From assembly GCF_006439355.1 (NCBI RefSeq), contig NZ_VFTG01000001.1:532501-596500 (forward strand): a DNA stretch of 64,000 nt, in the 5' to 3' direction. The translations under genes and the position numbers were made by a program. How positions within the stretch are numbered: position 1 is the stretch's first letter; every line of letters begins with the position of its first letter. The notes under the pieces were generated by a model. The model ran no database searches and was not told the DNA's origin. It saw only the letters and a list, made by a program, of their open reading frames with translations. Below, piece after piece: positions 55,355 to 64,000 of this stretch. Origin of the DNA: Mesorhizobium sp. B4-1-3 (GTDB lineage Bacteria > Pseudomonadota > Alphaproteobacteria > Rhizobiales > Rhizobiaceae).

Positions 55355-55891
55355 TCACTGTCGTCCAAACCTTTTGGCGATCGCGGCGAGGCCGCGATGC
55401 AGCGACACGCGCACCGCGGTTTCGCTGATGCCGAGCTTCGTCGCCGTCTCGCCGATCGAATGGCCGTCGACCGAGATCGACGAGACCACCGAGCGCTGCG
55501 CCGGCGGCAGCCCGTCGAGAGCCCGGCTGATGTCGCGCTCGCTCACGGTTTCCGCCTCCGGCTCCGCGAAGATTTCGGCGATCTCGTCGATCTCGACCTC
55601 GATGCGCCGTCCGCGCCGACGGAACGCGTCGATCAGCTTGAAGCGGGCGATCGCATAAATCCAGGGCAGCACCGGCGCGTCAGGCCGCCATGTGTGGCGT
55701 TTGACATGAATGGCCAGCAAGGTTTCCTGCACGACATCCTCGGGATCGACCCCGCCCTGAACGATCTTGCGCCGGACAAAGCCGCGAACGAGGACGGCGA
55801 TCCGGTGCAGAAAGTCGGCGTAAGCCCTTTCGTCTCCCGCGATCGCGGCCCTGAGCAGCCGGGAAAGCTCGGCTTCGTCCTTGCCGGTCAC
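55355..55891 (-). CDS. ECF RNA polymerase sigma factor, SigF-like
   Basis: A 178-residue sigma-70-family factor. Region 2 includes VDPEDVVQETLLAIHVKRHTW and WIYAIARFKLIDAFRRR; region 4 has GLPPAQRSVVSSISVDG, SIGETATKLGISETAVRVSL and HRGLAAIAKRF. The NrsF partner downstream identifies the SigF-type ECF group that responds to redox or metal stress in Caulobacter. The start is a GTG at 55891. A GTAACA-N16-CGAA promoter lies 19 nt upstream, indicating self-activation. Confidence 0.92.
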   Translation of the reverse strand: MTGKDEAELSRLLRAAIAGDERAYADFLHRIAVLVRGFVRRKIVQGGVDPEDVVQETLLAIHVKRHTWRPDAPVLPWIYAIARFKLIDAFRRRGRRIEVEIDEIAEIFAEPEAETVSERDISRALDGLPPAQRSVVSSISVDGHSIGETATKLGISETAVRVSLHRGLAAIAKRFGRQ

Positions 55892-55909
55892 AAGAGTTTA
55901 CCCCCGAAG

Positions 55910-55935
55910 TTCGCATCTCGGCCCTGGTTTGTTAC
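55910..55935 (-). promoter_or_regulatory. SigF-type ECF promoter of the sigma/nrsF operon
   Basis: On the minus strand, GTAACA (55935-55930), 16-nt spacer, CGAA (55913-55910). The Caulobacter SigF consensus is GTAACC-N16-CGAA, so this differs by one base. Spacing to the start codon (19 nt from the -10 element) suits a very short leader. Confidence 0.7.
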
Positions 55936-56022
55936 GTGGCCGGCGAAATAATGTCCAAGCCAAACTGCCGCAAAATCACGAAAGTTTGCGGCAGGGCGAC
56001 CAATTGAAGCGGCGAACAATCT

Positions 56023-56037
56023 TGACTACAACAATCA
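56023..56037 (+). promoter_or_regulatory. Possible RirA iron-responsive operator (IRO box)
   Basis: TGA-N9-TCA (TGACTACAACAATCA), the RirA IRO form, 57 nt upstream of the iron-binding protein start. Only six fixed bases, so a chance match is possible. Confidence 0.45.
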
Positions 56038-56094
56038 GGTATTGATAGGTGCAGCCGTGCCCGAACCCTTGTTCCCATTTTAAGGACGATGCCT

Positions 56095-57099
56095 ATGAAA
56101 ATTGCCCTTTCCACGCTTGCCGGCGCCGCCCTGGCGCTTGGCCTGATCGCCGGCCCGGCCATGGCCGAGGATCAAGGCATCATCGTCTACAATGCCCAGC
56201 ATGAGAGCCTCGCCAAGGAATGGGCGAAAGGTTTCACCAAGGAAACCGGCATCAAGGTGACGTTGCGCAATGGTGGTGACAGTGATTTCTCCAACCAGAT
56301 CGTCGCCGAAGGCGCGGCCTCGCCGGCCGACGTCTTCCTGACCGAGAACTCGCCGGCCATGGTGCTGGTCGAGGCGGCGGGCCTGTTTGCGCCGGTCGAC
56401 GCGGAGACCCTCGCCCAGGTTCCGAAGGAATACCAGCCTTCGAGCGGAAAGTGGGTCGGCGTCGCCGCCCGCAGCACCGTCTTCGCCTATAACAAGGACA
56501 AGCTCAAGGAAGACCAGTTGCCGAAGTCGCTGCTCGATCTAGCCGATCCGAGCTGGAAGGGCCGCTGGGCCGCCTCGCCGTCGGGCGCCGACTTCCAGGC
56601 CATCGTCAGCGCACTGCTTGAGATCAAGGGCGAGGCCGCCACAGCCGGCTGGCTGAAGGCAATGAAGGAGAACGTCACAGCCTACAAGGGCAATTCAACA
56701 GTGATGAAGGCGGTCAATGCGGGCGAGATCGATGGCGGCGTGATCTACCACTATTATTATTTCGGCGATCAGGCCAAGACCGGCGAGAACAGCAAGAATG
56801 TCGGCCTGCATTATTTCAAGAACCAGGACCCGGGCGCCTTCGTTTCGGTCTCCGGTGGCGGCGTGCTGGCCTCGAGCAAGCATCCCAAGGAAGCCCAGGC
56901 CTTCCTGAAGTGGGTGACCGGCAAGGGCGGCCAGGACGTGCTGAAGACCGGGACCTCTTACGAATATGCGGTCGGCAAGGATGCCCAGTCCAACCCGAAG
57001 CTGGTGCCGCTGGCCGATCTGGAGGCGCCGAAAGTCGATCCGGCGACGCTCAATTCCAAGAAGGTCATCGACCTGATGACGCAAGCCGGCTTGCTTTAG
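56095..57099 (+). CDS. Iron(III) ABC transporter substrate-binding protein (FbpA/FutA-like)
   Basis: A periplasmic ferric-iron receptor of 334 residues. Signal peptide about 1-24 (ALSTLAGAALALGLIAGPAMA). The mature domain starts IIVYNAQHESLAKEWAKGF; NGGDSDFSNQI and tyrosine-rich HYYYFGDQ near 220 provide iron ligands, as in FbpA/FutA. AAGGA lies 8 nt before ATG 56095 (ATG 56089 is closer). A strong hairpin before the permease gene (57132-57169) should reduce readthrough, favouring the receptor. Confidence 0.93.
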   Translation: MKIALSTLAGAALALGLIAGPAMAEDQGIIVYNAQHESLAKEWAKGFTKETGIKVTLRNGGDSDFSNQIVAEGAASPADVFLTENSPAMVLVEAAGLFAPVDAETLAQVPKEYQPSSGKWVGVAARSTVFAYNKDKLKEDQLPKSLLDLADPSWKGRWAASPSGADFQAIVSALLEIKGEAATAGWLKAMKENVTAYKGNSTVMKAVNAGEIDGGVIYHYYYFGDQAKTGENSKNVGLHYFKNQDPGAFVSVSGGGVLASSKHPKEAQAFLKWVTGKGGQDVLKTGTSYEYAVGKDAQSNPKLVPLADLEAPKVDPATLNSKKVIDLMTQAGLL

Positions 57100-57131
57100 T
57101 TCGCGTTCGTCCTAAAAGGGCGAACGACCGT

Positions 57132-57169
57132 GCTCCCGCGGCAATTCGCCTTCCGCGGGAGCGTTTTTG
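57132..57169 (+). terminator. Intercistronic hairpin/partial terminator in the iron ABC operon
   Basis: GCTCCCGCGG (57132-57141) and CCGCGGGAGC (57153-57162) form a perfect 10-bp stem with an 11-nt loop, followed by GTTTTTG. It lies 33 nt after the receptor stop and about 110 nt before the permease start, so may attenuate or stabilise the upstream message. Confidence 0.8.
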
Positions 57170-57274
57170 TTTGGAGATCGCCTCGTCGATGACAGTCGAC
57201 TGCGCTTCGTCCCGCCTGAGTGGCACATCGGACCGCTTCCGCCGGCCGGCGGAAGCGACCCGGCGGCGCGCCTG

Positions 57275-58849
57275 ATGCAGTCGGTGATCGACATGACCCC
57301 GGCAAGACTGCCGGTGGGCGGGATGAAGAAGCGCCGGTCCATGTCGTGGATCACGCTCGCCGCGGCCTTCGTCTCGCTCATCGCGCTGCTGCCGCTCGGC
57401 TTCATCGTCTGGGTCGCGATCCAGACCGGCTGGGTCACGGTGGTGGCGCTGATCTTCCGCCCGCGCGTCGGCGAATTGCTGGTCAACACCGCGCTCCTCG
57501 TTGCCGTCGCCGTGCCGATCGCCATCGTGCTCTCAGTGGCGCTGGCCTGGCTGACGGAGCGCAGCGACCTGCCGGGCAACCGCTGGTGGTCCTGGCTGTC
57601 GGTCGCGCCGCTCGCTATCCCCGCTTTCGTGCACTCCTACGCCTGGATCAGCTTCGTTCCGGGCCTGCACGGGCTCTGGGCCGGCGTGCTGGTCTCCGTC
57701 ATCGCCTATTTTCCGTTCCTCTATTTGCCGATCGCGGCCGCGCTGCGCCGGCTCGATCCTGCGCTGGAAGATGCGGCCGCGGCGCTTGGCCTTGGTCCAT
57801 GGCGGGTTTTCGCGCGCGTCGTGCTGCCGCAGCTGAGGCTCGCCATCTGCGGCGGCTCGCTGCTGGTCGGCCTGCATCTCTTGGCCGAATACGGCCTCTA
57901 TGTCTTCATCCGTTTCGACACCTTCACCACCGCGATCGTCGACCAGTTCCAGTCGACCTTCAACGGTCCGGCCGCCAACATGCTGGCCGCCGTGCTGGTG
58001 GTCTGCTGTCTTTTCCTGCTCGCCCTCGAGGTGATGATCCGCGGCGAGGAACGCTATGCTCGCGTCGGTTCCGGCGCCGCGCGCAAGCAACAACGTGCTC
58101 CCCTCGGTCGCGCCACCTTGCCCTGCCTGCTTTTGCCCGCTGGCGTCGCGCTGCTGTCGCTCGGCGTGCCCTTCGTCACGGTCGGCCGCTGGCTGCTTGC
58201 CGGGGGCACCGAAGTCTGGCGGTGGGACGAGATCGGCCTGGCGCTCGGCCAGACGCTGTTCCTCGCCATTGCCGGCGCGGTGCTCGCGACAATTGCCGCC
58301 ATGCCGATGGCCTGGATCTCGATCCGCGCCCCGGGGCCGCTGCAGCGTTTGCTCGAGAGCTGCAATTACATCGTCGGCGCCTTGCCGGGCGTCGTCACCG
58401 CGCTGGCGCTGGTGACGATCACCGTGCGCGTCGCGCTGCCGCTCTACCAGACGCTGTTCACCATTCTGTTCGGCTACGCGCTGATGTTCCTGCCGCGCGC
58501 GCTGGTCAGCCTGCGCGCCTCGATCGCACAGGCGCCGGTGGAGCTGGAACGCGCCGCTTCCAGCCTCGGCCGGTCGCCGGTCAAGGCGCTGTGGTCGACG
58601 ACCGTCCGTCTGTCGGCGCCGGGTGCGGCGGCCGGCATGGCCATGGTGGCGCTCGGCATCACCAACGAGCTCACCGCCACCCAGATGCTGGCGCCCAACG
58701 GCACCCGCACGCTGGCGATGGCCTTCTGGTCCTATAGCGGCGAGATCGACTACGCCGCCGCCGCCCCTTATGCGCTGATCATGGTGGTGATGTCGTTGCC
58801 GATGACCTGGTGGCTCTACATCCAGTCGAAGCGGATGGCCGGACGATGA
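57275..58849 (+). CDS. Iron(III) ABC transporter permease (FbpB-type, fused double permease)
   Basis: A 524-residue inner-membrane permease with about 12 hydrophobic segments and two BPD_transp_1 units, typical for FbpB. The first EAA-like loop is [25 protein letters not shown]; the second is [21 protein letters not shown]. Start uncertain: MQSVID (57275), MTPARL (57293) or MKKRRSM (57323, GGGCGGG upstream). The stop overlaps the ATPase start by 4 bp. Confidence 0.92.
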   Translation: MQSVIDMTPARLPVGGMKKRRSMSWITLAAAFVSLIALLPLGFIVWVAIQTGWVTVVALIFRPRVGELLVNTALLVAVAVPIAIVLSVALAWLTERSDLPGNRWWSWLSVAPLAIPAFVHSYAWISFVPGLHGLWAGVLVSVIAYFPFLYLPIAAALRRLDPALEDAAAALGLGPWRVFARVVLPQLRLAICGGSLLVGLHLLAEYGLYVFIRFDTFTTAIVDQFQSTFNGPAANMLAAVLVVCCLFLLALEVMIRGEERYARVGSGAARKQQRAPLGRATLPCLLLPAGVALLSLGVPFVTVGRWLLAGGTEVWRWDEIGLALGQTLFLAIAGAVLATIAAMPMAWISIRAPGPLQRLLESCNYIVGALPGVVTALALVTITVRVALPLYQTLFTILFGYALMFLPRALVSLRASIAQAPVELERAASSLGRSPVKALWSTTVRLSAPGAAAGMAMVALGITNELTATQMLAPNGTRTLAMAFWSYSGEIDYAAAAPYALIMVVMSLPMTWWLYIQSKRMAGR

Positions 58850-59928
58850 GCTTTCTCGAACTCAGCGGCGTCGCGAAGAGCTACGGCCCGGTGACGGCGC
58901 TTGCAGGCGTCGACCTGACTGTTGAAAGCGGCAGCCGCACCGCGATCGTCGGGCCGTCCGGCTGCGGCAAGACCACCTTGCTCAGGCTGATCGCCGGCTT
59001 CGAGGCGCCGGACCGCGGCCGTATCGCGCTAGACGGCAAGGTACTGGCCAATGGCGGCGCCGCCGTGCCGGCGCATCGCCGCGGCATCGGCGTGGTCGCC
59101 CAGGATGGCGCCCTCTTCCCGCATCTCAGCATCGCCGACAATATCGGTTTCGGCATGGCGCGCGGCGAAGACAGACGCAACGAGCGCATCGTCGAACTCG
59201 CCTACATCGTCGGGTTGGACAAGGCGGTCCTGAAGCGCCGGCCGCATGAATTGTCCGGCGGCCAGCAGCAGCGCGTCGCGCTTGCCCGCGCCATGGCGAT
59301 GAAGCCGAGGCTGATGCTGCTCGACGAGCCGTTCTCGGCTCTCGATACCGGCTTGCGCGCTTCGATGCGCAAGGCGGTTGCCGAGCTTCTGGAAGAGGCG
59401 GGCATCACCACAATCCTGGTCACCCACGACCAGGCCGAAGCACTGTCCTTCGCCAGCCAGGTGGCGGTGATGCGCGACGGCTTGTTTTCGCAGGTCGGCA
59501 CGCCGCGCGAGCTCTATTTTAAGCCCCGGGACAGGATGGTCGCGGAGTTCCTCGGCGACGCTATCATCGTGCCCGCCAGGATCGCGGACGGATTTGCCGA
59601 GTCGCGGCTCGGCCGCATCGCCGTCGACACGAAGGAACGGCGCGATGTCGCGCGCATCATGCTGCGGCCCGAGCAAATCCTGCTTAAGCTCACCTCGCGC
59701 GAAGGCATGTCGGGCACGCCGGACATGCTGTTCGGCGAAGTGACGGACTGCGAATTCGCGGGCTCGGTCTGCACCGTCGCGGTGCGTCTGCTCAACAGCC
59801 CTGATCCGCCCGATGCGGCCGCGATCGGCAACACGCCGCTCATCCTGCGCAGGACAGGCATGGATGCGCCGGCGATCGGCGAGATCGTGCGCCTCACCGT
59901 CACCGGCAAAGCGCATGTGTTTGTCTGA
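58846..59928 (+). CDS. Iron(III) ABC transporter ATP-binding protein (FbpC-type)
   Basis: A 360-residue ATPase energising the permease. Walker A GPSGCGKT (36-43), Q-loop [12 protein letters not shown], signature LSGGQ (136-140), Walker B LMLLDEP (156-162) and the switch VTHDQAEA. The C-terminal TOBE-like domain (about 245-355) is present. Coupled to the permease through ATGA. Ends 15 bp before the convergent metallophosphoesterase. Confidence 0.94.
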   Translation: MSFLELSGVAKSYGPVTALAGVDLTVESGSRTAIVGPSGCGKTTLLRLIAGFEAPDRGRIALDGKVLANGGAAVPAHRRGIGVVAQDGALFPHLSIADNIGFGMARGEDRRNERIVELAYIVGLDKAVLKRRPHELSGGQQQRVALARAMAMKPRLMLLDEPFSALDTGLRASMRKAVAELLEEAGITTILVTHDQAEALSFASQVAVMRDGLFSQVGTPRELYFKPRDRMVAEFLGDAIIVPARIADGFAESRLGRIAVDTKERRDVARIMLRPEQILLKLTSREGMSGTPDMLFGEVTDCEFAGSVCTVAVRLLNSPDPPDAAAIGNTPLILRRTGMDAPAIGEIVRLTVTGKAHVFV

Positions 59929-59943
59929 ACGCCACGACGGCTT

Positions 59944-60741
59944 TTAACGAACGCGTTCGCCGGACGCCGGCGACCACAGCGGCCATTGCTCCAGGAAATC
60001 GTGGCTGTGGATGACGACGCGCGCGCCGTCGATCAGGATGATCGAATAGGCCGGCGGCGCTTGCTCGACCATCTCGTCGCCGACAAAGTCGAGCATGAAG
60101 CGGGCATGAAGGCCGCGCTGAACCGAGAACGGAATGCCGGCGACAGTGCCGGCAATGTCACGGTGGACATGGCCGAAGAAGATGTAGCGGACATTGCCGT
60201 GGCGGGTCAGCACATTGATGAGCCGCTGCGGCTCTTCGAGGCCGAGCGGGTCGAGCAGCGTGAGCCCGAGCTCGACCGGCGGATGGTGCAGGAAGATATA
60301 GGCCACCCTGCCCGCCGCCTCGGCGAGCCTGGCATCGAGCCAGCCGAGCCGGTGGTCGCACAACTCGCCGGTGACGCGGCCTTCCGCCAGACTGTCGAGG
60401 AAAATGAGCCGCCCTTCCGGCGTGTCGAAAACCGACTGCGCGAAGCCGTTGTCGTCGGTTCCATTTTCCGGGAAGGCGGCGATGAGATTGGCGCGCCGGT
60501 CGTGGTTTCCGGGCAGCAGCCGGTAGGGCACGGTGAGCCGGCTCAGCGCAGCCTTCAGGTCGGCGTAGCTCTCGGCCTCTCCGTCATCGGTCAGGTCGCC
60601 CGTGAAGATGCAGAGCGTCGCATCGCTGTGACGTCGATTGATATGATCGATGCATCGATCGAGGCGCTCGTTCAAGTTCGCGCCATAGCGCATCTCGCGC
60701 CGACGACCGAGATGGACGTCGGTGACCTGGATTATTTTCAT
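59944..60741 (-). CDS. Metallophosphoesterase / cyclic or glycerophosphodiester phosphodiesterase
   Basis: A 265-residue class III phosphodiesterase of the calcineurin-like fold: TDVHLG (D8, H10), FTGDLTDDGE (D49), PGNHDRR (N79-H80-D81), LHHPPVELG and IFFGHVHRD. Closest to the Icc cAMP phosphodiesterase and GpdQ glycerophosphodiesterase groups. Downstream of a Ugp-type transporter (45-bp gap), so release of glycerol-3-phosphate from glycerophosphodiesters is plausible (inference). Confidence 0.88.
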   Translation of the reverse strand: MKIIQVTDVHLGRRREMRYGANLNERLDRCIDHINRRHSDATLCIFTGDLTDDGEAESYADLKAALSRLTVPYRLLPGNHDRRANLIAAFPENGTDDNGFAQSVFDTPEGRLIFLDSLAEGRVTGELCDHRLGWLDARLAEAAGRVAYIFLHHPPVELGLTLLDPLGLEEPQRLINVLTRHGNVRYIFFGHVHRDIAGTVAGIPFSVQRGLHARFMLDFVGDEMVEQAPPAYSIILIDGARVVIHSHDFLEQWPLWSPASGERVR

Positions 60742-60786
60742 GCGTGAACCCTCAATCAGTTCTGTCGAAATCGCGGGAAGGATCGC

Positions 60787-61887
<1,101 letters not shown>

Positions 61888-61898
61888 TTCCCGTCTTC

Positions 61899-62813
61899 CT
61901 ATTTTTCGGTGGCGATCAGGCCGCGCACGAACCAGCGCTGCATCAGCACCACCACGATCAGCGGCGGCAGCATGACGATCAGCGTGCCGGCCATGGCGAT
62001 GTGCCATTCCGGCGCGCCGCCGACATTGGGGATGAGCTGCTTCAGCTCTGTCACCGCCATCGCGTGCGACTGGTCGGTGGTGATAAGCAGCGGCCACAGA
62101 TACTGATTCCAGGCCCACAGGAACATGATGGTGCCGAGCGCCGCCATGTTGTTGCGCGACAACGGCAGAAGGATATCGACGAAGAAGCGCAGCGCGCCGG
62201 CCCCGTCCATGCGCGCCGCCTCGGTCAATTCGTCCGGCACGGTCAGGAAGAACTGCCGGTAAAGGAAGGTACCGGTGGCGGTGGCGACCAGCGGCAGGAT
62301 CAGGCCGCTATAGGAATTGAGCAATCCCAGGCTGAGCTGGACCTGAACCCCCGAAATCTTCTGGATCAGCCAGGAAAGCCCCGTCAGGTCCATGATCGTC
62401 TGATAGGGATCGAGCACGTTGGCGACCACCGCGTAGGTCGGCACGATGCGCACTTCGAGCGGCAGCATCAGCGTGACGAAGATCAGCCAGAAGATCAGCA
62501 TGCGGCCGGGATAGCGGAAATAGACGATCGAGAAGGCCGTCAGCGCCGACACGATCACTTTGCCGGCGGCGACGCCGAACGCCATGATGAAGGAGTTGAA
62601 GAGCTTCGGGCCGAGATCGGCGGTCGTCCACGCCGTCTTGATATTGACCCAGAAATCGCTGCCCGGCAGCAGCGACATCGGCACGTCGTTGACGTCCTTC
62701 AGATTGTGCGAGGCCGCGATCGCCACGATGACGAACGGCGCCACGCAGAATACGAAGCCGGCGAACAGGATGAGATGCGTGAAGAAATTGAGGATCGGGG
62801 TGCGTTCGACCAT
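61899..62813 (-). CDS. ugpE: ABC transporter permease (UgpE-like)
   Basis: A 304-residue MalG/UgpE-type permease with six hydrophobic segments. The EAA loop is [24 protein letters not shown]. Family-specific [15 protein letters not shown] and [20 protein letters not shown] support the Ugp branch. 7-bp gap from ugpA. Confidence 0.9.
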   Translation of the reverse strand: MVERTPILNFFTHLILFAGFVFCVAPFVIVAIAASHNLKDVNDVPMSLLPGSDFWVNIKTAWTTADLGPKLFNSFIMAFGVAAGKVIVSALTAFSIVYFRYPGRMLIFWLIFVTLMLPLEVRIVPTYAVVANVLDPYQTIMDLTGLSWLIQKISGVQVQLSLGLLNSYSGLILPLVATATGTFLYRQFFLTVPDELTEAARMDGAGALRFFVDILLPLSRNNMAALGTIMFLWAWNQYLWPLLITTDQSHAMAVTELKQLIPNVGGAPEWHIAMAGTLIVMLPPLIVVVLMQRWFVRGLIATEK

Positions 62814-62820
62814 GGCCGCC

Positions 62821-63705
62821 TCACCGGTAATGCACGCGCCGCTCGATGAAGCGGAACTGGACGATGGTGAGGGCGATGATCAAGAGCATCAGGATGATGC
62901 TCTGCGCGGCGGCGCCCGAATAATCCAGGCCTTTGAAGCCGTCGGAGTAGATCTTGTAGACCATCAGGTTGGTGGCGTTGGCCGGCCCGCCTGCGGTCAT
63001 GATGTCGACGATGCCAAAGGAGTCCTGGAAGCTCTCGGTGATGTTGATGACCAGCAGGAAGAAGATCGTCGGCGTGATCAGCGGGAACTGGATGTCCCAG
63101 AAGCGCCGGATGACGCCGGAGCCGTCCATCGCCGCCGCCTCGATCAGCGAGCGCGGGATCGCCTGGAAGGCGGCGAGGAAGAAGATGAAATTGTAGCCGA
63201 CATATTTCCAGGAAAAGGCGATGATGATCGAGGCCATCGCATCGGCGCCATCCAGGCCTGGGTCCCAGAAGCCCGGCCAGACCTTGTTGACGACAGCCAT
63301 GAAGCCGGCCTCCGGCGCCAGGATGAAACGAAACGCCAGCGCCAGAGCCGGCGCTGCGATGCCATAGGGCCAGATCAGCACGACGCGATAGAGCGATGAG
63401 CCGGCGAGTTGCCGGTCGGTCAAGGCAGCGAGCACCAAAGCGATGACCATCGCAAGGCCGGTGCTGATGCCGGCGAAGATCATGCTGGCGGTTATGGAAT
63501 TCCAGTAGTCGGCATTGGCGAGGATCGAGCGGAAATTGTCGAGCCCGACCCAGATGTTGCCGCCGCCCCAGGGCTGCTGCAGCGTCAGCGACCAGTAAAC
63601 CGCCTGGCCAGCCGGCCAGTAGAAGAAGGTGAAGATCAGGATGAGCTGCGGCACCGCGAACAGGATGCCGATCGTCCATCTGCCGAAAGTGACGCGCTTT
63701 TCCAT
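62821..63705 (-). CDS. ugpA: ABC transporter permease (UgpA-like)
   Basis: A 294-residue MalF/UgpA-type permease with six hydrophobic segments: FAVPQLILIFTFFYWPAGQA, IWPYGIAAPALALAFRFIL, EAA loop SLIEAAAMDGSGVIRRFWD, SFGIVDIMTAGGPANATNLM. Forms the channel with UgpE. Upstream (63706-63870) lie a repeat palindrome and a GC-rich hairpin between it and the binding-protein gene. Confidence 0.9.
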   Translation of the reverse strand: MEKRVTFGRWTIGILFAVPQLILIFTFFYWPAGQAVYWSLTLQQPWGGGNIWVGLDNFRSILANADYWNSITASMIFAGISTGLAMVIALVLAALTDRQLAGSSLYRVVLIWPYGIAAPALALAFRFILAPEAGFMAVVNKVWPGFWDPGLDGADAMASIIIAFSWKYVGYNFIFFLAAFQAIPRSLIEAAAMDGSGVIRRFWDIQFPLITPTIFFLLVINITESFQDSFGIVDIMTAGGPANATNLMVYKIYSDGFKGLDYSGAAAQSIILMLLIIALTIVQFRFIERRVHYR

Positions 63706-63758
63706 CGATCCGCCGATGTCGTTGAACCGCCAGCCCGCTTTCTTGGCGCAAGACTAGA

Positions 63759-63802
63759 GCATGTCTCCCGAAAGTGGAAACCGGTTCGGGACAAAGACAT
63801 GC
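63759..63802. repeat. GCATG-type intergenic palindrome
   Basis: Outer arms GCATGTCT (63759-63766) and AGACATGC (63795-63802) are perfectly inverted; core CCCGAAAGTGGAAACCGGTT resembles 2416 and 8071. Located in the ugpB-ugpA gap. Confidence 0.75.
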
Positions 63803-63825
63803 ACGGAATCAAAACTATATGAAAT

Positions 63826-63854
63826 GGCCGCCCGTCGATTCCCGGCGGGCGGCC
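63826..63854 (-). terminator. Hairpin after the binding-protein gene, likely attenuator
   Basis: GGCCGCCCG (63826-63834) and CGGGCGGCC (63846-63854) form a perfect 9-bp stem. It starts 17 nt after the ugpB stop on the minus strand and is followed by ATTTCATATAG rather than a strong T-run, fitting partial termination. Confidence 0.65.
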
Positions 63855-63870
63855 GCTCCAACATCCGGGA

Positions 63871-64000
63871 TCAGGGCAGGGTCTTACCCGGATAGGTCTG
63901 CTGGAAGCGCTCGAGTATGGCGTCGCCATTCTTGACCAGCGTGTCGAGGCCTTCCTGGACGCTGACCTTGTTGGCGAAGATCGCCTGCATCTGGGTGCCG
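63871..64000 (-). CDS. ugpB: ABC transporter substrate-binding protein, C-terminus only (UgpB-like)
   Basis: The last about 42 residues of a gene running off the window: GTQMQAIFANKVSVQEGLDT, then LVKNGDAILERFQQTYPGKTLP and TGA at 63871-63873. The ending resembles UgpB (QALDxAVKRGNEILRKFEK-type). Its place ahead of ugpA, E, C on the minus strand agrees. Partial; only the C-terminus is visible. Confidence 0.8.
   Translation of the reverse strand, partial: GTQMQAIFANKVSVQEGLDTLVKNGDAILERFQQTYPGKTLP

Noticed and set aside
57167..57274. TTG-started N-terminal extension of the iron permease.
   Set aside because: It begins in the T-run of the preceding hairpin, has no ribosome-binding site and adds non-family sequence.

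Overview
The window is high-GC chromosomal DNA from an alphaproteobacterium of the order Hyphomicrobiales (Rhizobiales), most likely Mesorhizobium or a close relative. Evidence: the gene order lysC-ptsP-prfA-prmC-DUF4167, a DUF1178/nitrilase/glutaredoxin/ComF block, secA divergent from a parvulin, an ECF sigma/NrsF pair, many ABC and DMT transporters, and a family of intergenic palindromes typical of mesorhizobial genomes. Assignment is from protein and gene-order recognition; no database search was possible. It is mostly core chromosome. I see no phage, insertion sequence, integrase or CRISPR array.

Layout. 1-5.2 kb: end of an M23 peptidase, an MFS exporter, a multiply frameshifted TMEM175-like channel pseudogene, a secreted L,D-transpeptidase and a YjbR protein. 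5.3-15.1 kb (minus strand): clpB with a sigma-32-like promoter, a DUF4167 protein, prmC, prfA, ptsP and lysC, joining stress, translation termination, nitrogen-PTS signalling and aspartate-family biosynthesis. 15.3-21 kb: small proteins, ubiG, a two-component flavin monooxygenase with a divergent regulator and AT-rich palindrome, and a DMT exporter with a divergent MarR regulator and palindromic operator. 21-28.5 kb: comF-grxC-nitrilase-DUF1178, a methyltransferase, an orphan Flp pilin, the translationally coupled argJ-GNAT-mutT set and a TetR regulator. 28.5-32.4 kb: parvulin and secA, divergent.

32.5-40.7 kb is the most accessory-looking part: a large LuxR-type STAND ATPase, divergent from small proteins (DUF4242, DUF1127-like) and a secreted protein of unknown function, then a Wzx-like flippase overlapping a FemAB/BioF2-type acyltransferase and a secreted beta-propeller protein. 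40.7-48 kb: tRNA-Leu(CAA), YqaA and DsbB membrane proteins, a 137-bp imperfect palindrome, HNH nuclease, AlkA glycosylase, GluQ-RS, an EamA transporter, YihY and an SDR enzyme. 47.9-52.5 kb (plus strand): HIG1 protein, cobalamin adenosyltransferase, rhomboid protease, etfBA and 3-hydroxybutyryl-CoA dehydrogenase. 52.6-55.9 kb: a PAS-GGDEF diguanylate cyclase and an ECF sigma/NrsF operon with an apparent self-recognised promoter. 56-60 kb: a ferric-iron ABC transporter with a possible RirA box. 60-64 kb: a glycerol-3-phosphate-type (Ugp) ABC transporter with a metallophosphoesterase.

No clearly new multi-gene system stands out. The strongest unexplained signals are the related intergenic palindromes sharing one inner core, the 137-bp palindrome beside the HNH gene, the two regulator-linked operators, the sigma/NrsF promoter, and the LuxR-ATPase/DUF4242/DUF1127/secreted-protein neighbourhood.
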